Shown here in pieces: positions 30,407-38,404 of a stretch of DNA of 64,000 nt. The position numbers and the translations under genes are program-made. This DNA comes from Pseudoalteromonas sp. R3 (GTDB lineage Bacteria; Pseudomonadota; Gammaproteobacteria; Enterobacterales; Alteromonadaceae). The number at the start of each line of letters is the position of its first letter. The first letter of the stretch is position 1. A model generated the notes under the pieces. It had not been told where the DNA came from and did no database searches. It worked only from the letters and a program-made list of their open reading frames with translations. The DNA is taken from contig NZ_CP034834.1 of NCBI RefSeq assembly GCF_004014715.1, positions 248,001 to 312,000 of the forward strand. The letters run 5' to 3'.

Positions 30407-30436
30407 TGGTTCCCGGCTCGGGGGCCGGGATGACGG
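30407..30436. repeat. REP-like palindrome, TGGTTCCCGGC...GCCGGGATGACG type
   Basis: CCCGGC/GCCGGG stem with flanking TGGTT and ATGACGG. The same unit occurs at 59229, 62810 (degenerate) and 63038, and inverted inside the tandem array at 43181-43786. Confidence 0.75.
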
Positions 30437-30758
30437 ATTTAGCCGTGGTGCTGAATGAGGATGACGGGGTTTGGAGCATAGGCGCTAAATCAGGATGACG
30501 GGGTTTGATGCAGGTGGATTTGGTCATTTGGCAGCAACGAGCCGGGTAGAAATAAAAAATATACTTGCGGTGAATTTAGGCATTGTAATGGCGTATCCCC
30601 CGCATTTTTAAGCATTTACTTGCTGTGTTTTAGGACATGGAAAGTGAAAAAGGGCAAGTTAGGGTCTAGGCTTTACCTGACTTGGTGGGTTTAACAACTG
30701 TTTATGCCAACTGAGTTTTTAACGACGTTGGTACAATTCCAATCATAGAGGAAAAAAC

Positions 30759-31319
30759 ATGACAGCGACAAAAACAGCGAAGGATGACAAGGCAACAACA
30801 GCTGCTGAAACTGCTGCAAAGCAGGATACAGTCAGTGTTGAAGCTGAGAATCGCGAAGCCGTAGCGCGCATTATTGTCGATAAATACACCAAATGGTCTT
30901 TCGGTACCGGTCTTATTCCAGTACCTGCGATTGATTTGGTGGCGTTAACTGGGGTGCAAATCAAGATGATCAGTGAGATCGCCAAGGTTTACGGCCAGTC
31001 ATACAGCGACAATAAAATCCGCGGTACGGTTAGTGCGGTGATTGGTGGCTCATTCCCACAATCTTTGGGCGGTGCTGGACTAAGTAGTTTCTTAAAGTCA
31101 GTTCCAATCATTGGCACGCTTAGCGCAATCGCATTTATGCCTGTGGTATCTGCTGCTTCTACCAATGCAGTCGGCTCCACATTTATTCGACACTTTGAAA
31201 ATGGCGGTACTTTGCTAGATCTGAATCTGGCAAGTATTAAGGGAGACATCTCTGAAATTGCAGCAAAGTATCGTAAAGATAAAGGCAACAGCACTCAAGA
31301 GAATCAAGCTGCAGTGTAG
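30759..31319 (+). CDS. DUF697-family membrane-associated protein
   Basis: 186 residues with AGAGGAAA before the ATG. The N-terminal 35 residues are Lys/Ala/Thr rich. The core (residues about 45-140) has the DUF697 pattern: GTGLIPVPAIDLVALTGVQ, then KMISEIAKVYG, then two Gly/Ala/Ser-rich hydrophobic helices, then a ...GGTLLDLN end. DUF697 proteins are small membrane-embedding domains, often found with YcjF/YcjX-type GTPases; their function is poorly defined. No GTPase is next to it. A strong stem-loop at 31337-31370 ends its transcript, so it is probably transcribed on its own. Its place between synthetase and exporter does not prove a role in biosynthesis. Confidence 0.75.
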   Translation: MTATKTAKDDKATTAAETAAKQDTVSVEAENREAVARIIVDKYTKWSFGTGLIPVPAIDLVALTGVQIKMISEIAKVYGQSYSDNKIRGTVSAVIGGSFPQSLGGAGLSSFLKSVPIIGTLSAIAFMPVVSAASTNAVGSTFIRHFENGGTLLDLNLASIKGDISEIAAKYRKDKGNSTQENQAAV

Positions 31320-31336
31320 TTGAGACGCTAAATCTT

Positions 31337-31370
31337 AAATAAACCAGCAGTTTACTGTTGGTTTATTTTC
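31337..31370 (+). terminator. Rho-independent terminator after the DUF697 gene
   Basis: A 14-base stem (31337-31350 with 31355-31368, one mismatch) around a TTTA loop. It is followed by a T-rich tail, and A-richness on the left arm may let it work both ways. Confidence 0.75.
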
Positions 31371-31412
31371 GTTTGTTAAACCGAGCTGCAAAGCAGTTCA
31401 TAGGAGCAAAAA

Positions 31413-31592
31413 ATGTTAGTTACTTTGTATCTGGTGTTATGTGTACTTTCTGGCTACTGGGGGCGTAACACGTTTGCAGGTCCGGTCGGGTTCTTTTTAA
31501 TTGGCTTGTTCTTTACGCCTTTAGTCAGTTTGCTAGTGCTGCTATTGGCGCAATCACGCCTGGTTGAACCGAAAGAAGTTGAGGAAGAGTAG
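31413..31592 (+). CDS. Small 59-residue membrane peptide
   Basis: The ATG at 31413 has TAGGAGC about 7 bases upstream. The product has two predicted hydrophobic segments, residues 1-14 and about 22-46 (GPVGFFLIGLFFTPLVSLLV...), and an acidic tail EPKEVEEE. I do not recognise a family. It lies between the DUF697 gene and the ABC exporter on the same strand, 192 bp before the exporter. It may be a small accessory or stress-type membrane protein; the good ribosome site and hydrophobic profile support it being real. Confidence 0.6.
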   Translation: MLVTLYLVLCVLSGYWGRNTFAGPVGFFLIGLFFTPLVSLLVLLLAQSRLVEPKEVEEE

Positions 31593-31783
31593 TCAAAAAT
31601 AATCGCATTGCCAGCATTCATTACTTGATTGTGGTTGAAAAACAGGCAAGCTAAAAAACAGAGGAAGCAGATCCTCAAGATAAGATAACAAGGATTGCAG
31701 TATTTTGCTGCGTCGTAGCGCTCAGTATTCTGACCAATGGCGGACTTTCAGGCCATTGGTAACACAATGAAAAGACAATAAAA

Positions 31784-33445
31784 ATGGTATTATACGATTT
31801 AATAAGTCGAAACATTAAAATTAAGAAAAGGACCTTTGTATTACTCGGTTGTATCTCTGGCCTGGCGAATGCACTGGTGCTTGCTCTCATCAACAACGTG
31901 GCAGAAAATATTTCTGATATCCACAAAGAAAACTTTATCTTTTACTACCTGGTCCTGTTCACGCTGACTGTACTGATCTACGGCTTGACGCAACAAAGAG
32001 TTATGACCAAGGCTGCAAAAATGGTTGAAAAAGCCATCGACAAGCTGCGTGTCGAACTATTTGAATCTGTCCGGCATACCGAGCTCTCAACTCTGGAAAA
32101 AATTGGCAAAGAACGTATTTTTAACACCCTTAGTAAAGAATTGCAGACCATTTCTCACTCTGCGCAGCTGTTTGTGATCATCGGCCAGTCAATAAGCTTG
32201 GTATTTTTTACGTCTTTATATATTGCTTATCATTCAGTTGCAGCATTTCTTGTGCTTGGTGTGTTGATTACCATGGGAGGGTTTATTCATCGCTTTAGAT
32301 CTGATGAGATCCAGCGCAACATGCAGCAAGCATTTCAGAGCGAAAACCAGCTGATCCAGCGCCTGTCTGACTTGCTTGACGGTTTTAAGGAAGTAAAACT
32401 GAGCACACCAAGAGCTGATGATCTGGAGCATGAGTTTGCTATGTCTTCAGGCAAAGCACGACGCGCCCAAACCGTCACAAAGACCTTATTTGCCACCGAC
32501 TTCGTGTTATCACAAATTACTTTTTTTGCCGCAACCGGCGCCATGGTGTTCTTTGTTCCGGTGTTATCCGATGTTTATCCGGAAGTGGTGATAAAAGTCA
32601 CTACCGCATCGCTATTTTTAATCGGCCCGATCACCAGTATTGTGGGTGGTATTCCTATTTTTACCACAGCCACGGAGGCCGCACAAAATGTGCTGGCGCT
32701 TGAGGCCGATTTAAAGCAAGAGCAGGCTGAGTCCTTAGTACGACGCAATTATCCGGTAACCCAAATCGATAACTTCGATGAACTGCGGCTGGAAGGTGCC
32801 TATTATCAGCATAATCGTAAGCCGGGTGACAGACCATTTTTCGTTGGACCTGTCGATTTGACAGTGAAAAAAGGGCAAATCACCTTTATCACCGGTGGCA
32901 ATGGTAGCGGTAAAACCACATTTATCCGTATGTTGACGGGGTTATATGAACTTCAGGCCGGGCAAATTTTCCTCGATGGTCAGGCAATTAACGACTCTGA
33001 GCGAGAGAGTTTCCGTAGCATATTTACATCAGTCTTTGCTGATTTTCACCTGTTCAAGCAGCTTTATGGCATACGTACAACTTCACAGGAGGAAATTGAC
33101 GAGTGGCTGGCCTTTTTAGAAATGAATACCAAGGTCAGTATTGTAGACGGTGAGTTTAGTACCATTGAGCTTTCTTCCGGGCAAAGAAAACGCCTGGCGT
33201 TGCTAAGTACCATTTTAGAAAACCGGCCTATCTATATCTTTGATGAGTGGGCTGCGGATCAGGACCCGATATTCAGAAAGAAATTCTATGAACAAGTGCT
33301 GCCCAGGTTAAAGGCTCGGGGTAATACGGTAATCGCTATCACGCATGACGACGCCTATTTCCACCTGGCTGACGTACATTTGAAGATGGTAGAAGGACAA
33401 CTAATGGAACATCATGAAGTAGAAACTGATGGAGTGCCGTCATGA
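31784..33445 (+). CDS. Cyclic-peptide-type ABC exporter (PvdE/SyrD-like), fused permease and ATPase
   Basis: 553 residues. An N-terminal membrane region (about 1-300) has several helices. It is followed by one nucleotide-binding domain with Walker A GGNGSGKTT near 371-379, signature LSSGQRKR, Walker B IYIFDEWAADQDP and the H-loop ITHDD. The FDEWAADQDP box and overall layout are typical of the PvdE/SyrD family that exports nonribosomal peptides or their precursors to the periplasm. There is no N-terminal C39 peptidase, so it would not process double-glycine leaders. The last four bases overlap the next gene (ATGA), so the two are translationally coupled. It most likely exports the product of the upstream assembly line. 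Confidence 0.88.
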   Translation: MVLYDLISRNIKIKKRTFVLLGCISGLANALVLALINNVAENISDIHKENFIFYYLVLFTLTVLIYGLTQQRVMTKAAKMVEKAIDKLRVELFESVRHTELSTLEKIGKERIFNTLSKELQTISHSAQLFVIIGQSISLVFFTSLYIAYHSVAAFLVLGVLITMGGFIHRFRSDEIQRNMQQAFQSENQLIQRLSDLLDGFKEVKLSTPRADDLEHEFAMSSGKARRAQTVTKTLFATDFVLSQITFFAATGAMVFFVPVLSDVYPEVVIKVTTASLFLIGPITSIVGGIPIFTTATEAAQNVLALEADLKQEQAESLVRRNYPVTQIDNFDELRLEGAYYQHNRKPGDRPFFVGPVDLTVKKGQITFITGGNGSGKTTFIRMLTGLYELQAGQIFLDGQAINDSERESFRSIFTSVFADFHLFKQLYGIRTTSQEEIDEWLAFLEMNTKVSIVDGEFSTIELSSGQRKRLALLSTILENRPIYIFDEWAADQDPIFRKKFYEQVLPRLKARGNTVIAITHDDAYFHLADVHLKMVEGQLMEHHEVETDGVPS

Positions 33446-34602
33446 ATATAATTTTGCCGCCCGATCTGATGTTGATGGCACTGGCGGGGATTTGCCTGCT
33501 GATCCTTATTGCCAATCTGGTAATGCGAGGCCTTAGACGCTACAAACCCGCATGGCGTAAACGTATATTGTCCTGGCGGTTTAGGGCCGGTCTGACCTTG
33601 CTGATCTGTTTGTTCTTAATTGTTGCACTGGTGCCTTTCATTTTTGTCAGAGTCGATTCGGGTGAGGTGGCAGTATTGTGGAAACGCTTCGGTGGTGGTA
33701 CCTACCTTGATAAGCACTTTAGCGAAGGTACCGTACTGGTCATGCCCTGGGACAAACTGATTATATACAATGGTCGCTTTCAGACTGCACACGAGAACAT
33801 TGATGCAATTACCAATGAAGGGTTAAGGATCACCTTGAATGTCACTGTGAGATATCGCCCGGTGATTGAGCATGTGCCATACTTACACCAGTTAGTAGGA
33901 CCCAAATATTTAGAGGAAATGGTATTGCCAGAAGTGGCATCAGCGGTACGTATGATAGTGTCTCGTTATCGTGCTGAGCAGGTTTATAGTCATCAGCGAA
34001 TAAAAGTGCAAAAAGAGTTACTTGAAGAAGTGTTGCATGAGTTACACCTGCAGGAAGAAACCATTTTGGAGCAAACCGGGCATATCAAAGACGGTCATAC
34101 ACTAGTAAATCTGGATGATATGCTAATAAAAAGAGTGGATGTTCCGGATAAGGTCCATGAAGCCATCATCTCGAAAGTTAATCAGAGTTACCTGAACGAA
34201 GAATATGCAATGCGCCTCGAAGTCGCGAAGAAAGAAGCTCTGCGAAAGAAAACCGAGGCACAGGGGATCGCAGACTTTCAGGAAACTGTGGCCGGCGGTA
34301 TTTCAGAAACCTATCTGAGGTGGCGTGGTATTGAAGCCACGATTGAACTGGCCAAATCAAACAACAGTAAGGTAGTGGTTATTGGTAGCGGGAAAGACGG
34401 CTTACCATTGATCCTTAACACTGAAAGTAGCTTAAGCGGGCCAGCTCCGACTCTAGGGCAAGATGCGTCTACTTTAGTGATGGCAGAGGAGACAACACGG
34501 CCTCCGTCCGAGCACTTAAAAAGCGCCATCAAACCCGGTGAACCAATGAGCTCGCACCATATGAGCTCAGCAAAATCGGGTGAGCCATTGAATAAACATT
34601 AA
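33442..34602 (+). CDS. SPFH/band-7 (prohibitin-like) membrane protein
   Basis: 386 residues, starting in an ATGA overlap with the exporter. A transmembrane segment lies near residues 7-25 and a second near 48-70. The SPFH domain follows from about 72 (VDSGEVAVLWKRFGGGTYLDKHF), with the usual ALRITLNVTVRYR-like core and an Ala/Glu/Lys-rich helical region after residue 250 (EVAKKEALRKKTEAQGIADFQE). The C-terminal 60 residues are low-complexity, with a repeated MSSxHxxSAKxGEP-like element. SPFH proteins organise membrane microdomains and protease complexes. Coupling to the exporter suggests it stabilises or protects the membrane during peptide export; that is inference. Confidence 0.85.
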   Translation: MNIILPPDLMLMALAGICLLILIANLVMRGLRRYKPAWRKRILSWRFRAGLTLLICLFLIVALVPFIFVRVDSGEVAVLWKRFGGGTYLDKHFSEGTVLVMPWDKLIIYNGRFQTAHENIDAITNEGLRITLNVTVRYRPVIEHVPYLHQLVGPKYLEEMVLPEVASAVRMIVSRYRAEQVYSHQRIKVQKELLEEVLHELHLQEETILEQTGHIKDGHTLVNLDDMLIKRVDVPDKVHEAIISKVNQSYLNEEYAMRLEVAKKEALRKKTEAQGIADFQETVAGGISETYLRWRGIEATIELAKSNNSKVVVIGSGKDGLPLILNTESSLSGPAPTLGQDASTLVMAEETTRPPSEHLKSAIKPGEPMSSHHMSSAKSGEPLNKH

Positions 34603-34664
34603 TTGGCAGTAATCAGTGATGTTAGCACCTAGGGCTTGGGTGCATTACTTAAGGTTGGTGTAAT

Positions 34665-34694
34665 GGGCTGGGTATAAACTCAGCCCTTTTACTT
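34665..34694 (+). terminator. Rho-independent terminator after the exporter/SPFH pair
   Basis: GGGCTGgG...CtCAGCCC hairpin (34665-34672 with 34679-34686, including one G-T pair) followed by TTTT-AC-TTTTTT. Confidence 0.8.
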
Positions 34695-34836
34695 TTTTAT
34701 TCCATCAGTTTCCAACTGGCAATGGTAATTCATAGACAAAGAGCTTACTTCTTTGAGTGATGAACGCCATATAAAGAAGACCTTGCATTATCAGATTTGA
34801 GGTTTTGAAAGACTTATTGTAAAGGGGCTTTACAAT

Positions 34837-34861
34837 GAAAAAAGCGCCTCAGTGGCGCTTT
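34837..34861 (-). terminator. Rho-independent terminator of the first GG-leader peptide gene
   Basis: Perfect AAAGCGCC/GGCGCTTT stem with a five-base loop, 30 bases past the stop codon at 34891. Read on the minus strand it ends in a T run. Confidence 0.85.
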
Positions 34862-34890
34862 AGAATATGAAGAAAGTAATGAATGATTTC

Positions 34891-35094
34891 TTAGTTTACA
34901 CCTCGGCAAGTCCATCCCATGCCACACGTATTTGCGTACCAGTCTGTAAAAAACGGACAACCTCTGTCAAAGCGAGTTTCAATGTCAGTTGTAGGGCGAG
35001 GTCCACCGCCTGCGATCATGGGAGTAGCCTTGCTATCCACTGCTTGCGTTGAAGAAAGGTTCTTTATCTTAGTTTTTTGTAGTTTAAGTTTCAT
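34891..35094 (-). CDS. GG-leader small peptide, RiPP-precursor-like (copy 1)
   Basis: 67 residues with AAGGA 8 bases before the ATG. The leader MKLKLQKTKIKNLSSTQAV is followed by TPMIAGGG, a double-glycine-type end shared with the genes at 35359, 35753, 42784, 56849 and 57186. The core (about 38 residues) contains RGCPFF and NTCGMGWTC, so three Cys plus many Thr and aromatic residues. The arrangement (basic helical leader, conserved GG, variable Cys/Thr core) is that of ribosomally made, post-translationally modified peptide precursors such as lanthipeptides. No modifying enzyme or C39 transporter is in the window, so maturation is unproven. A consensus-like promoter (35125-35153) and its own terminator show a single-gene transcript. 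Confidence 0.75.
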   Translation of the reverse strand: MKLKLQKTKIKNLSSTQAVDSKATPMIAGGGPRPTTDIETRFDRGCPFFTDWYANTCGMGWTCRGVN

Positions 35095-35124
35095 GTTTCT
35101 AGTCCTTGGTAAGTGATGGTTGAA

Positions 35125-35153
35125 AAATTAACCGCCTTTGAATTTTTTGTCAA
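35125..35153 (-). promoter_or_regulatory. Sigma-70-type promoter of GG-leader peptide copy 1
   Basis: On the minus strand TTGACA (35148-35153) and TAATTT (35125-35130) are separated by 17 bases, 30 bases upstream of the ATG at 35094. Confidence 0.6.
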
Positions 35154-35322
35154 CAATATATTGTATATTATATTGAGTGTTAAACATATTAGACATTTCT
35201 GCGTGGTTTACCAGGCTGGAGAGATTCAGGTCTGGCAACAACTATCGGCCTGTAACTCGATTACCCGGATAAAAAGTCTGCGTTAGAGTCGGAGCTTGTG
35301 TAAAGGGGACAAAGTTTGCAAG

Positions 35323-35343
35323 AAGGCACACAGAGTGCGCCTT
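35323..35343 (-). terminator. Hairpin AAGGCACAC...GTGCGCCTT after GG-leader peptide copy 2
   Basis: 21-base inverted repeat just past the stop of the gene at 35359. The same 21-base hairpin recurs at 36417-36437 and 42726-42746. The T run is weak here. Confidence 0.55.
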
Positions 35344-35358
35344 GACTGGAAATTACGC

Positions 35359-35538
35359 TTAAAGTGGCATGTTGCAAGTGTAAACCTGAACATAAGTGTG
35401 CCACGGACACCCTTTGTTTACTTTTGTTGGTGGGAATGCGATATCACCACCACCGGCAACTTGTGGTGTTTGTTCTAAGCCGACGCTTTTACTGCTAGAT
35501 AAGTTTTTGAATTTCTTTTTATTTAAACTTAGCTTCAT
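35359..35538 (-). CDS. GG-leader small peptide, RiPP-precursor-like (copy 2)
   Basis: 59 residues from the ATG at 35538, with AAGGAGAT upstream; a longer frame to 35580 lacks such a site. The leader MKLSLNKKKFKNLSSSK is followed by TPQVAGGG. The core reads ...PPTKVNKGCPWHTYVQVYTCNMPL, with two Cys. Copies 2 and 3 share the core pattern PPT-x-V-x-x-GCP-aromatic-...-TCN, and copy 1 keeps GCP-aromatic and NTC. Conservation in the core as well as the leader suggests a related mature product with a Cys-Cys or Cys-Thr crosslink; that is inference. An upstream 14-base motif (35597-35610) is shared with the promoter region of the copy at 42784. Confidence 0.75.
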   Translation of the reverse strand: MKLSLNKKKFKNLSSSKSVGLEQTPQVAGGGDIAFPPTKVNKGCPWHTYVQVYTCNMPL

Positions 35539-35596
35539 GTTTATCTCCTTATGATAGGTTTGGCAGTGTGCCATGTTCATTTATGTCACATTTAAG

Positions 35597-35610
35597 AATA
35601 ATTGTAAACG
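35597..35610 (-). promoter_or_regulatory. Shared promoter motif (CGTTTACAATTATT) of GG-leader copy 2
   Basis: Contains TTTACA as a possible -35, 59 bases upstream of the ATG. It differs by one base from the motif at 43007-43020 upstream of another GG-leader gene. Confidence 0.45.
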
Positions 35611-35718
35611 TGCTGTGTTTTTAAGAGTTGCGAACTGGCTTTTTATTTTATTCAGAGAGGGGTTTCTTGCAGGGGGTTACAAGTGGGCTGGCAGAGCCAT
35701 CCGGAATACTGAGAAACA

Positions 35719-35741
35719 CCAGGGCGCCCAGAGCACCCTGG
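35719..35741 (-). terminator. Hairpin after GG-leader peptide copy 3
   Basis: CCAGGG...CCCTGG inverted repeat extended by GC pairs, 12 bases past the stop of the gene at 35753. No strong T run follows. Confidence 0.5.
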
Positions 35742-35752
35742 CTGTAATTGCT

Positions 35753-35926
35753 TTAACGCGGGTTACAAGTGTTCAATGGGTAATAAGAGAAATAGGGACA
35801 ACCTTGCTGTACTCTGGTGGGCGGGATAGCGCTGGCGCCACCTGCAATCATTGGCGTTTGCTCTTCGGCCACAGTCTTTTTGTTACATAAGTTTTTAAGG
35901 TTCTTTTTGCTTAGATGTAATTTCAT
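35753..35926 (-). CDS. GG-leader small peptide, RiPP-precursor-like (copy 3)
   Basis: 57 residues from the ATG at 35926, with AAAAGGAAA upstream. The leader MKLHLSKKNLKNLCNKK is followed by TPMIAGGA. The core IPPTRVQQGCPYFSYYPLNTCNPR has two Cys and four aromatic residues. It is closest to copy 2 and lies in tandem with copies 1 and 2 on the same strand, each separated by 250-300 bp and each with its own ribosome site and downstream hairpin. Local duplication followed by divergence is the simple explanation. No maturation enzyme is adjacent. Confidence 0.75.
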   Translation of the reverse strand: MKLHLSKKNLKNLCNKKTVAEEQTPMIAGGASAIPPTRVQQGCPYFSYYPLNTCNPR

Positions 35927-36416
35927 ATTTATTTCCTTTTTTACATGTTGATAGTCGTGGTTATTTTTTGCACACAATGTGGCTGGTGTAAATTGAAAGA
36001 ATTTAATGTGCCATTAACAGGGATCTCTGAATCTGCTCTAAAGTAAAGTGCAAGTTGGTTGTGGCTGTTTGCGATGTAATTTTACCCGGTGAGTACAGCC
36101 GTAGCCTGGGCCAATTATAAGGATGTCACACATCCATATTTTGTTCTTATTTATTGGTTAATCTTTCGGGACGGTCTAAGGGATTACTGTTTGCTGACAA
36201 ATCGCGCCTTTGTTGTCGGGTAATTATCTTTGTGCAGTTACTCTGTGTTATTCCAAGTAGGATTACTGCACGCGTTCATTGCCAGATAGCATGGTACTGG
36301 TGATTTTTATCAATTCCGCCTCGACGGATGAGACATGGTAATTAGCTACAGTCTCTGATCAGGGTAGCCTGAAAAGGTGATCAGAGTGATACGACTGTAA
36401 TGAGAGTACTTGTATC
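35927..36416. other. Intergenic stretch, no gene seen
   Basis: About 490 bases between GG-leader copy 3 and the hairpin at 36417. It should contain the promoter of copy 3 at its left end. I see no further GG-leader peptide or RNA gene. Confidence 0.5.
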
Positions 36417-36437
36417 AAGGCACACTGGATGTGCCTT
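36417..36437 (-). terminator. Hairpin AAGGCACAC...TGTGCCTT after the secreted three-repeat protein
   Basis: Inverted repeat AAGGCACA/TGTGCCTT, 38 bases past the stop codon at 36476. Member of the same 21-base hairpin family as 35323 and 42726. Confidence 0.65.
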
Positions 36438-36475
36438 TCTTAAAAGTAGTGCATAGCCGTGAGACATAAAAACGT

Positions 36476-37426
36476 TTATTGCTCAATCAGTTTAATGCCA
36501 ATGGCATAGCTGCTCAGAAAAGCCCCCGCAGGATATAAATACTCTTTTGCCTTAGCGACTACTTTGGAACTTTTAGCAAATTTTTTAGGTGCTACGCTAT
36601 AAAGTAGTACATTCGGCTCTATCTCTTTGTTTTTGTCAGCACTTAGTTTTGCTCCAACTCCGGTCAGAATATAGTCATTCTCCATAAATACTTCAGACTC
36701 GATTCTGGAGCTTGCTAACTTATTGACCGCACTCATTCGGTGGATGGTATCAATATAACCAAGATTGTGGCCCAACTGCGCGTTTGCAAGGTCCTTACGA
36801 ATACCCACAACACAGCTGGCAAGGGGAGGGTTGTTGCTATTCTTTAACGTCATACTGGCCGCAGTCCACAGGTTCCAGCCTCCTGGCGCAGAAGAAAACA
36901 CAGGCCCAGGCTCACGGCCCGCTTTTAGACTAGGCTTTGCGCCTCCGCTTATCATAAGGTAGTCATTGTCGGGGATGGTTATGGATGGAGCACGCTTTGC
37001 ACTGACACTGTTGTCCTCACTATTACTACACCAGGATTTAACGATGTTGTGTTTGCTTATATCGCTTCGGGAAATACCATCTATTCTGATCCCTATGGCA
37101 TAGGCTGTAAGCTCATACTCTGCTGAGCTTTTGTCGGCTCGTGTAGATACAATCCATGATTGTTGAGTGTCTGTATCAGGATACGAGGCGACAATCAGCG
37201 CAGAGCTATTGATCTTTAAGTCAACACCTCCACCGACAACAGCCCAGTCATGCGGAATAGTGAGCTTGGCAGTGTGATTGCTTCTTGTGCTATCCAGTGT
37301 GTACTTCCATACCTGCATGTGAATGCGTCCGGAGCCATCTACGTCACTATAAACCGGGGTCGCAGCATGTACATGTGTGTTCGCCGCTAGTAATGCACCA
37401 GAGATTAAGAGGAATTTGTAATTCAT
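36476..37426 (-). CDS. Secreted protein with three internal beta-type repeats, function unknown
   Basis: 316 residues; GGAGCG precedes the ATG. A Sec signal peptide ends near VHA-AT (residue 21). The mature part has three diverged repeats of 75-95 residues. Each opens with an aromatic/Val segment and a Gly cluster (WAVVGGGV, YLMISGGA, YILTGVGA), has a serine-rich middle (VASYPD, VFSSAPG, LLYSVAP), and closes with xYAIGIRI, SCVVGIRK or YAIGIKL. I do not recognise a named family. The repeat layout suggests a beta-prism or lectin-like fold, or a secreted adhesin or toxin component; this is inference from pattern only. It stands alone, with its own downstream hairpin. Confidence 0.7.
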   Translation of the reverse strand: MNYKFLLISGALLAANTHVHAATPVYSDVDGSGRIHMQVWKYTLDSTRSNHTAKLTIPHDWAVVGGGVDLKINSSALIVASYPDTDTQQSWIVSTRADKSSAEYELTAYAIGIRIDGISRSDISKHNIVKSWCSNSEDNSVSAKRAPSITIPDNDYLMISGGAKPSLKAGREPGPVFSSAPGGWNLWTAASMTLKNSNNPPLASCVVGIRKDLANAQLGHNLGYIDTIHRMSAVNKLASSRIESEVFMENDYILTGVGAKLSADKNKEIEPNVLLYSVAPKKFAKSSKVVAKAKEYLYPAGAFLSSYAIGIKLIEQ

Positions 37427-37690
37427 TTTATACGCTCCATTTTCATAGGTTGTCCTTGTTATAACGAGGTTTTTCTAATTCAATCCACTACCTGTGTGTG
37501 GGGTTGTAGGTTATGACTGCTGGCTAGTTTTGCTGCCTCCCTGCTCAGGGGGTGGCATACCAGGCATGTTCAGCGTAGCCTGTGTATTGAACGTGAAGAC
37601 CCCTGTTCAGGTTGTAATTTCGATTTGAATTAGAGTATTGAGGTAGATAAATGTCAGCGAGCTGCCAATCCTTGAGCGCTCACACTGGGT

Positions 37691-38404
37691 TTAGGGGATG
37701 AGCAGGCTTTGTTTTGCTTTTAATACCGCTTCTGTTCTGTTTGCTGCGCCGAGTTGAATGAGGATCTGGCTTACGAGTTCTTTGACTCTATCCTTTGAGA
37801 CCTGCATTAGCTCAGATATTTCTGGGTTTGTCATACCTTTAGCCATATATAATAAGCATTCACTGCTTTTTGGCGTAAGTGATGGGCGCATAAACAAATA
37901 GTCCGGGCACTCGTTGATTATTCTTGGCACGAGCGTAAGTGTAATGTCACTCAACAGGGTGCCGTGTTGTTTGTACAGGAATTCTATCTTTTCAGGGCTT
38001 TGGGACGAAAAGTAATTCACAAACACAATGGCGCTGTTGTAATGAACGGGTATAACAATCCCGCCGCTAACGTTTTCTTGTTGTAGTAGGTTGCCCAGGC
38101 TTTGTGGCGCAAGTATTTTGCGCATATAGTCGTCAGTGCACCAGTATCTCGGGGCCAGTGTATGTTGGCAGTAATGCATTAACTCGTCGGAGAAACAGTG
38201 ACCTTCAGTAAAATAAGCATGCAGAAACTGTTCTGAGCAGGTTGAGAGGTATCTGAATGTAGGTTCTGTACCATTTACACCTACGATAAGAAACCGGTCC
38301 ATACCCAGCGGCTCTGAGAACCTGCTCAACGCACTCGTGATTGCTGTTTCCGGGTAAAGTGAAAATGCTTCCGTTTGGGCAGTTCTGTTACCTGAGTAGT
38401 CCAT
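37691..38404 (-). CDS. LuxR-type transcriptional regulator with autoinducer-binding-like N-terminus
   Basis: 237 residues from the ATG at 38404, which has CAGGAG upstream; a longer frame to 38458 is less likely. The C-terminal 60 residues are a LuxR helix-turn-helix (TPKSSECLLYMAKGMTNPEI, SELMQVSKDRVKELVSQILIQLGAANRTEAV). The N-terminal 160 residues have the size and placement of an autoinducer-binding domain, but I cannot see the conserved W/Y/D ligand residues with confidence. No luxI-type synthase is in the window, so it may be a solo receptor or sense another ligand. It is divergent from the hybrid sensor gene at 38737 across 332 bp, a usual layout for local regulation. Confidence 0.75.
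   Translation of the reverse strand: MDYSGNRTAQTEAFSLYPETAITSALSRFSEPLGMDRFLIVGVNGTEPTFRYLSTCSEQFLHAYFTEGHCFSDELMHYCQHTLAPRYWCTDDYMRKILAPQSLGNLLQQENVSGGIVIPVHYNSAIVFVNYFSSQSPEKIEFLYKQHGTLLSDITLTLVPRIINECPDYLFMRPSLTPKSSECLLYMAKGMTNPEISELMQVSKDRVKELVSQILIQLGAANRTEAVLKAKQSLLIP

Larger units (their letters stand above)
30234..30758. other. Intergenic stretch with two REP-like palindromes
   Basis: No credible gene. It holds a GCATCAAG-type hairpin at 30329-30355, a CCCGGC/GCCGGG hairpin at 30407-30436, and degenerate GATGACGGGGTTTG copies near 30461 and 30497. The last 150 bases lead up to the DUF697 gene and should carry its promoter. Confidence 0.7.

Noticed and set aside
30151..30433. Short + and - frames over the REP-like palindromes
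   Set aside because: Composition follows the palindromes and they overlap the 3' end of the lipoprotein hydrolase gene; no start signals.
31784..33445. ABC exporter as the transporter of the GG-leader peptides
   Set aside because: It has no C39 peptidase domain and its ATPase motifs fit the PvdE/SyrD group, so it more probably serves the NRPS product.
37691..38404. Complete LuxI/LuxR quorum-sensing pair
   Set aside because: No acyl-homoserine-lactone synthase gene occurs in the window.
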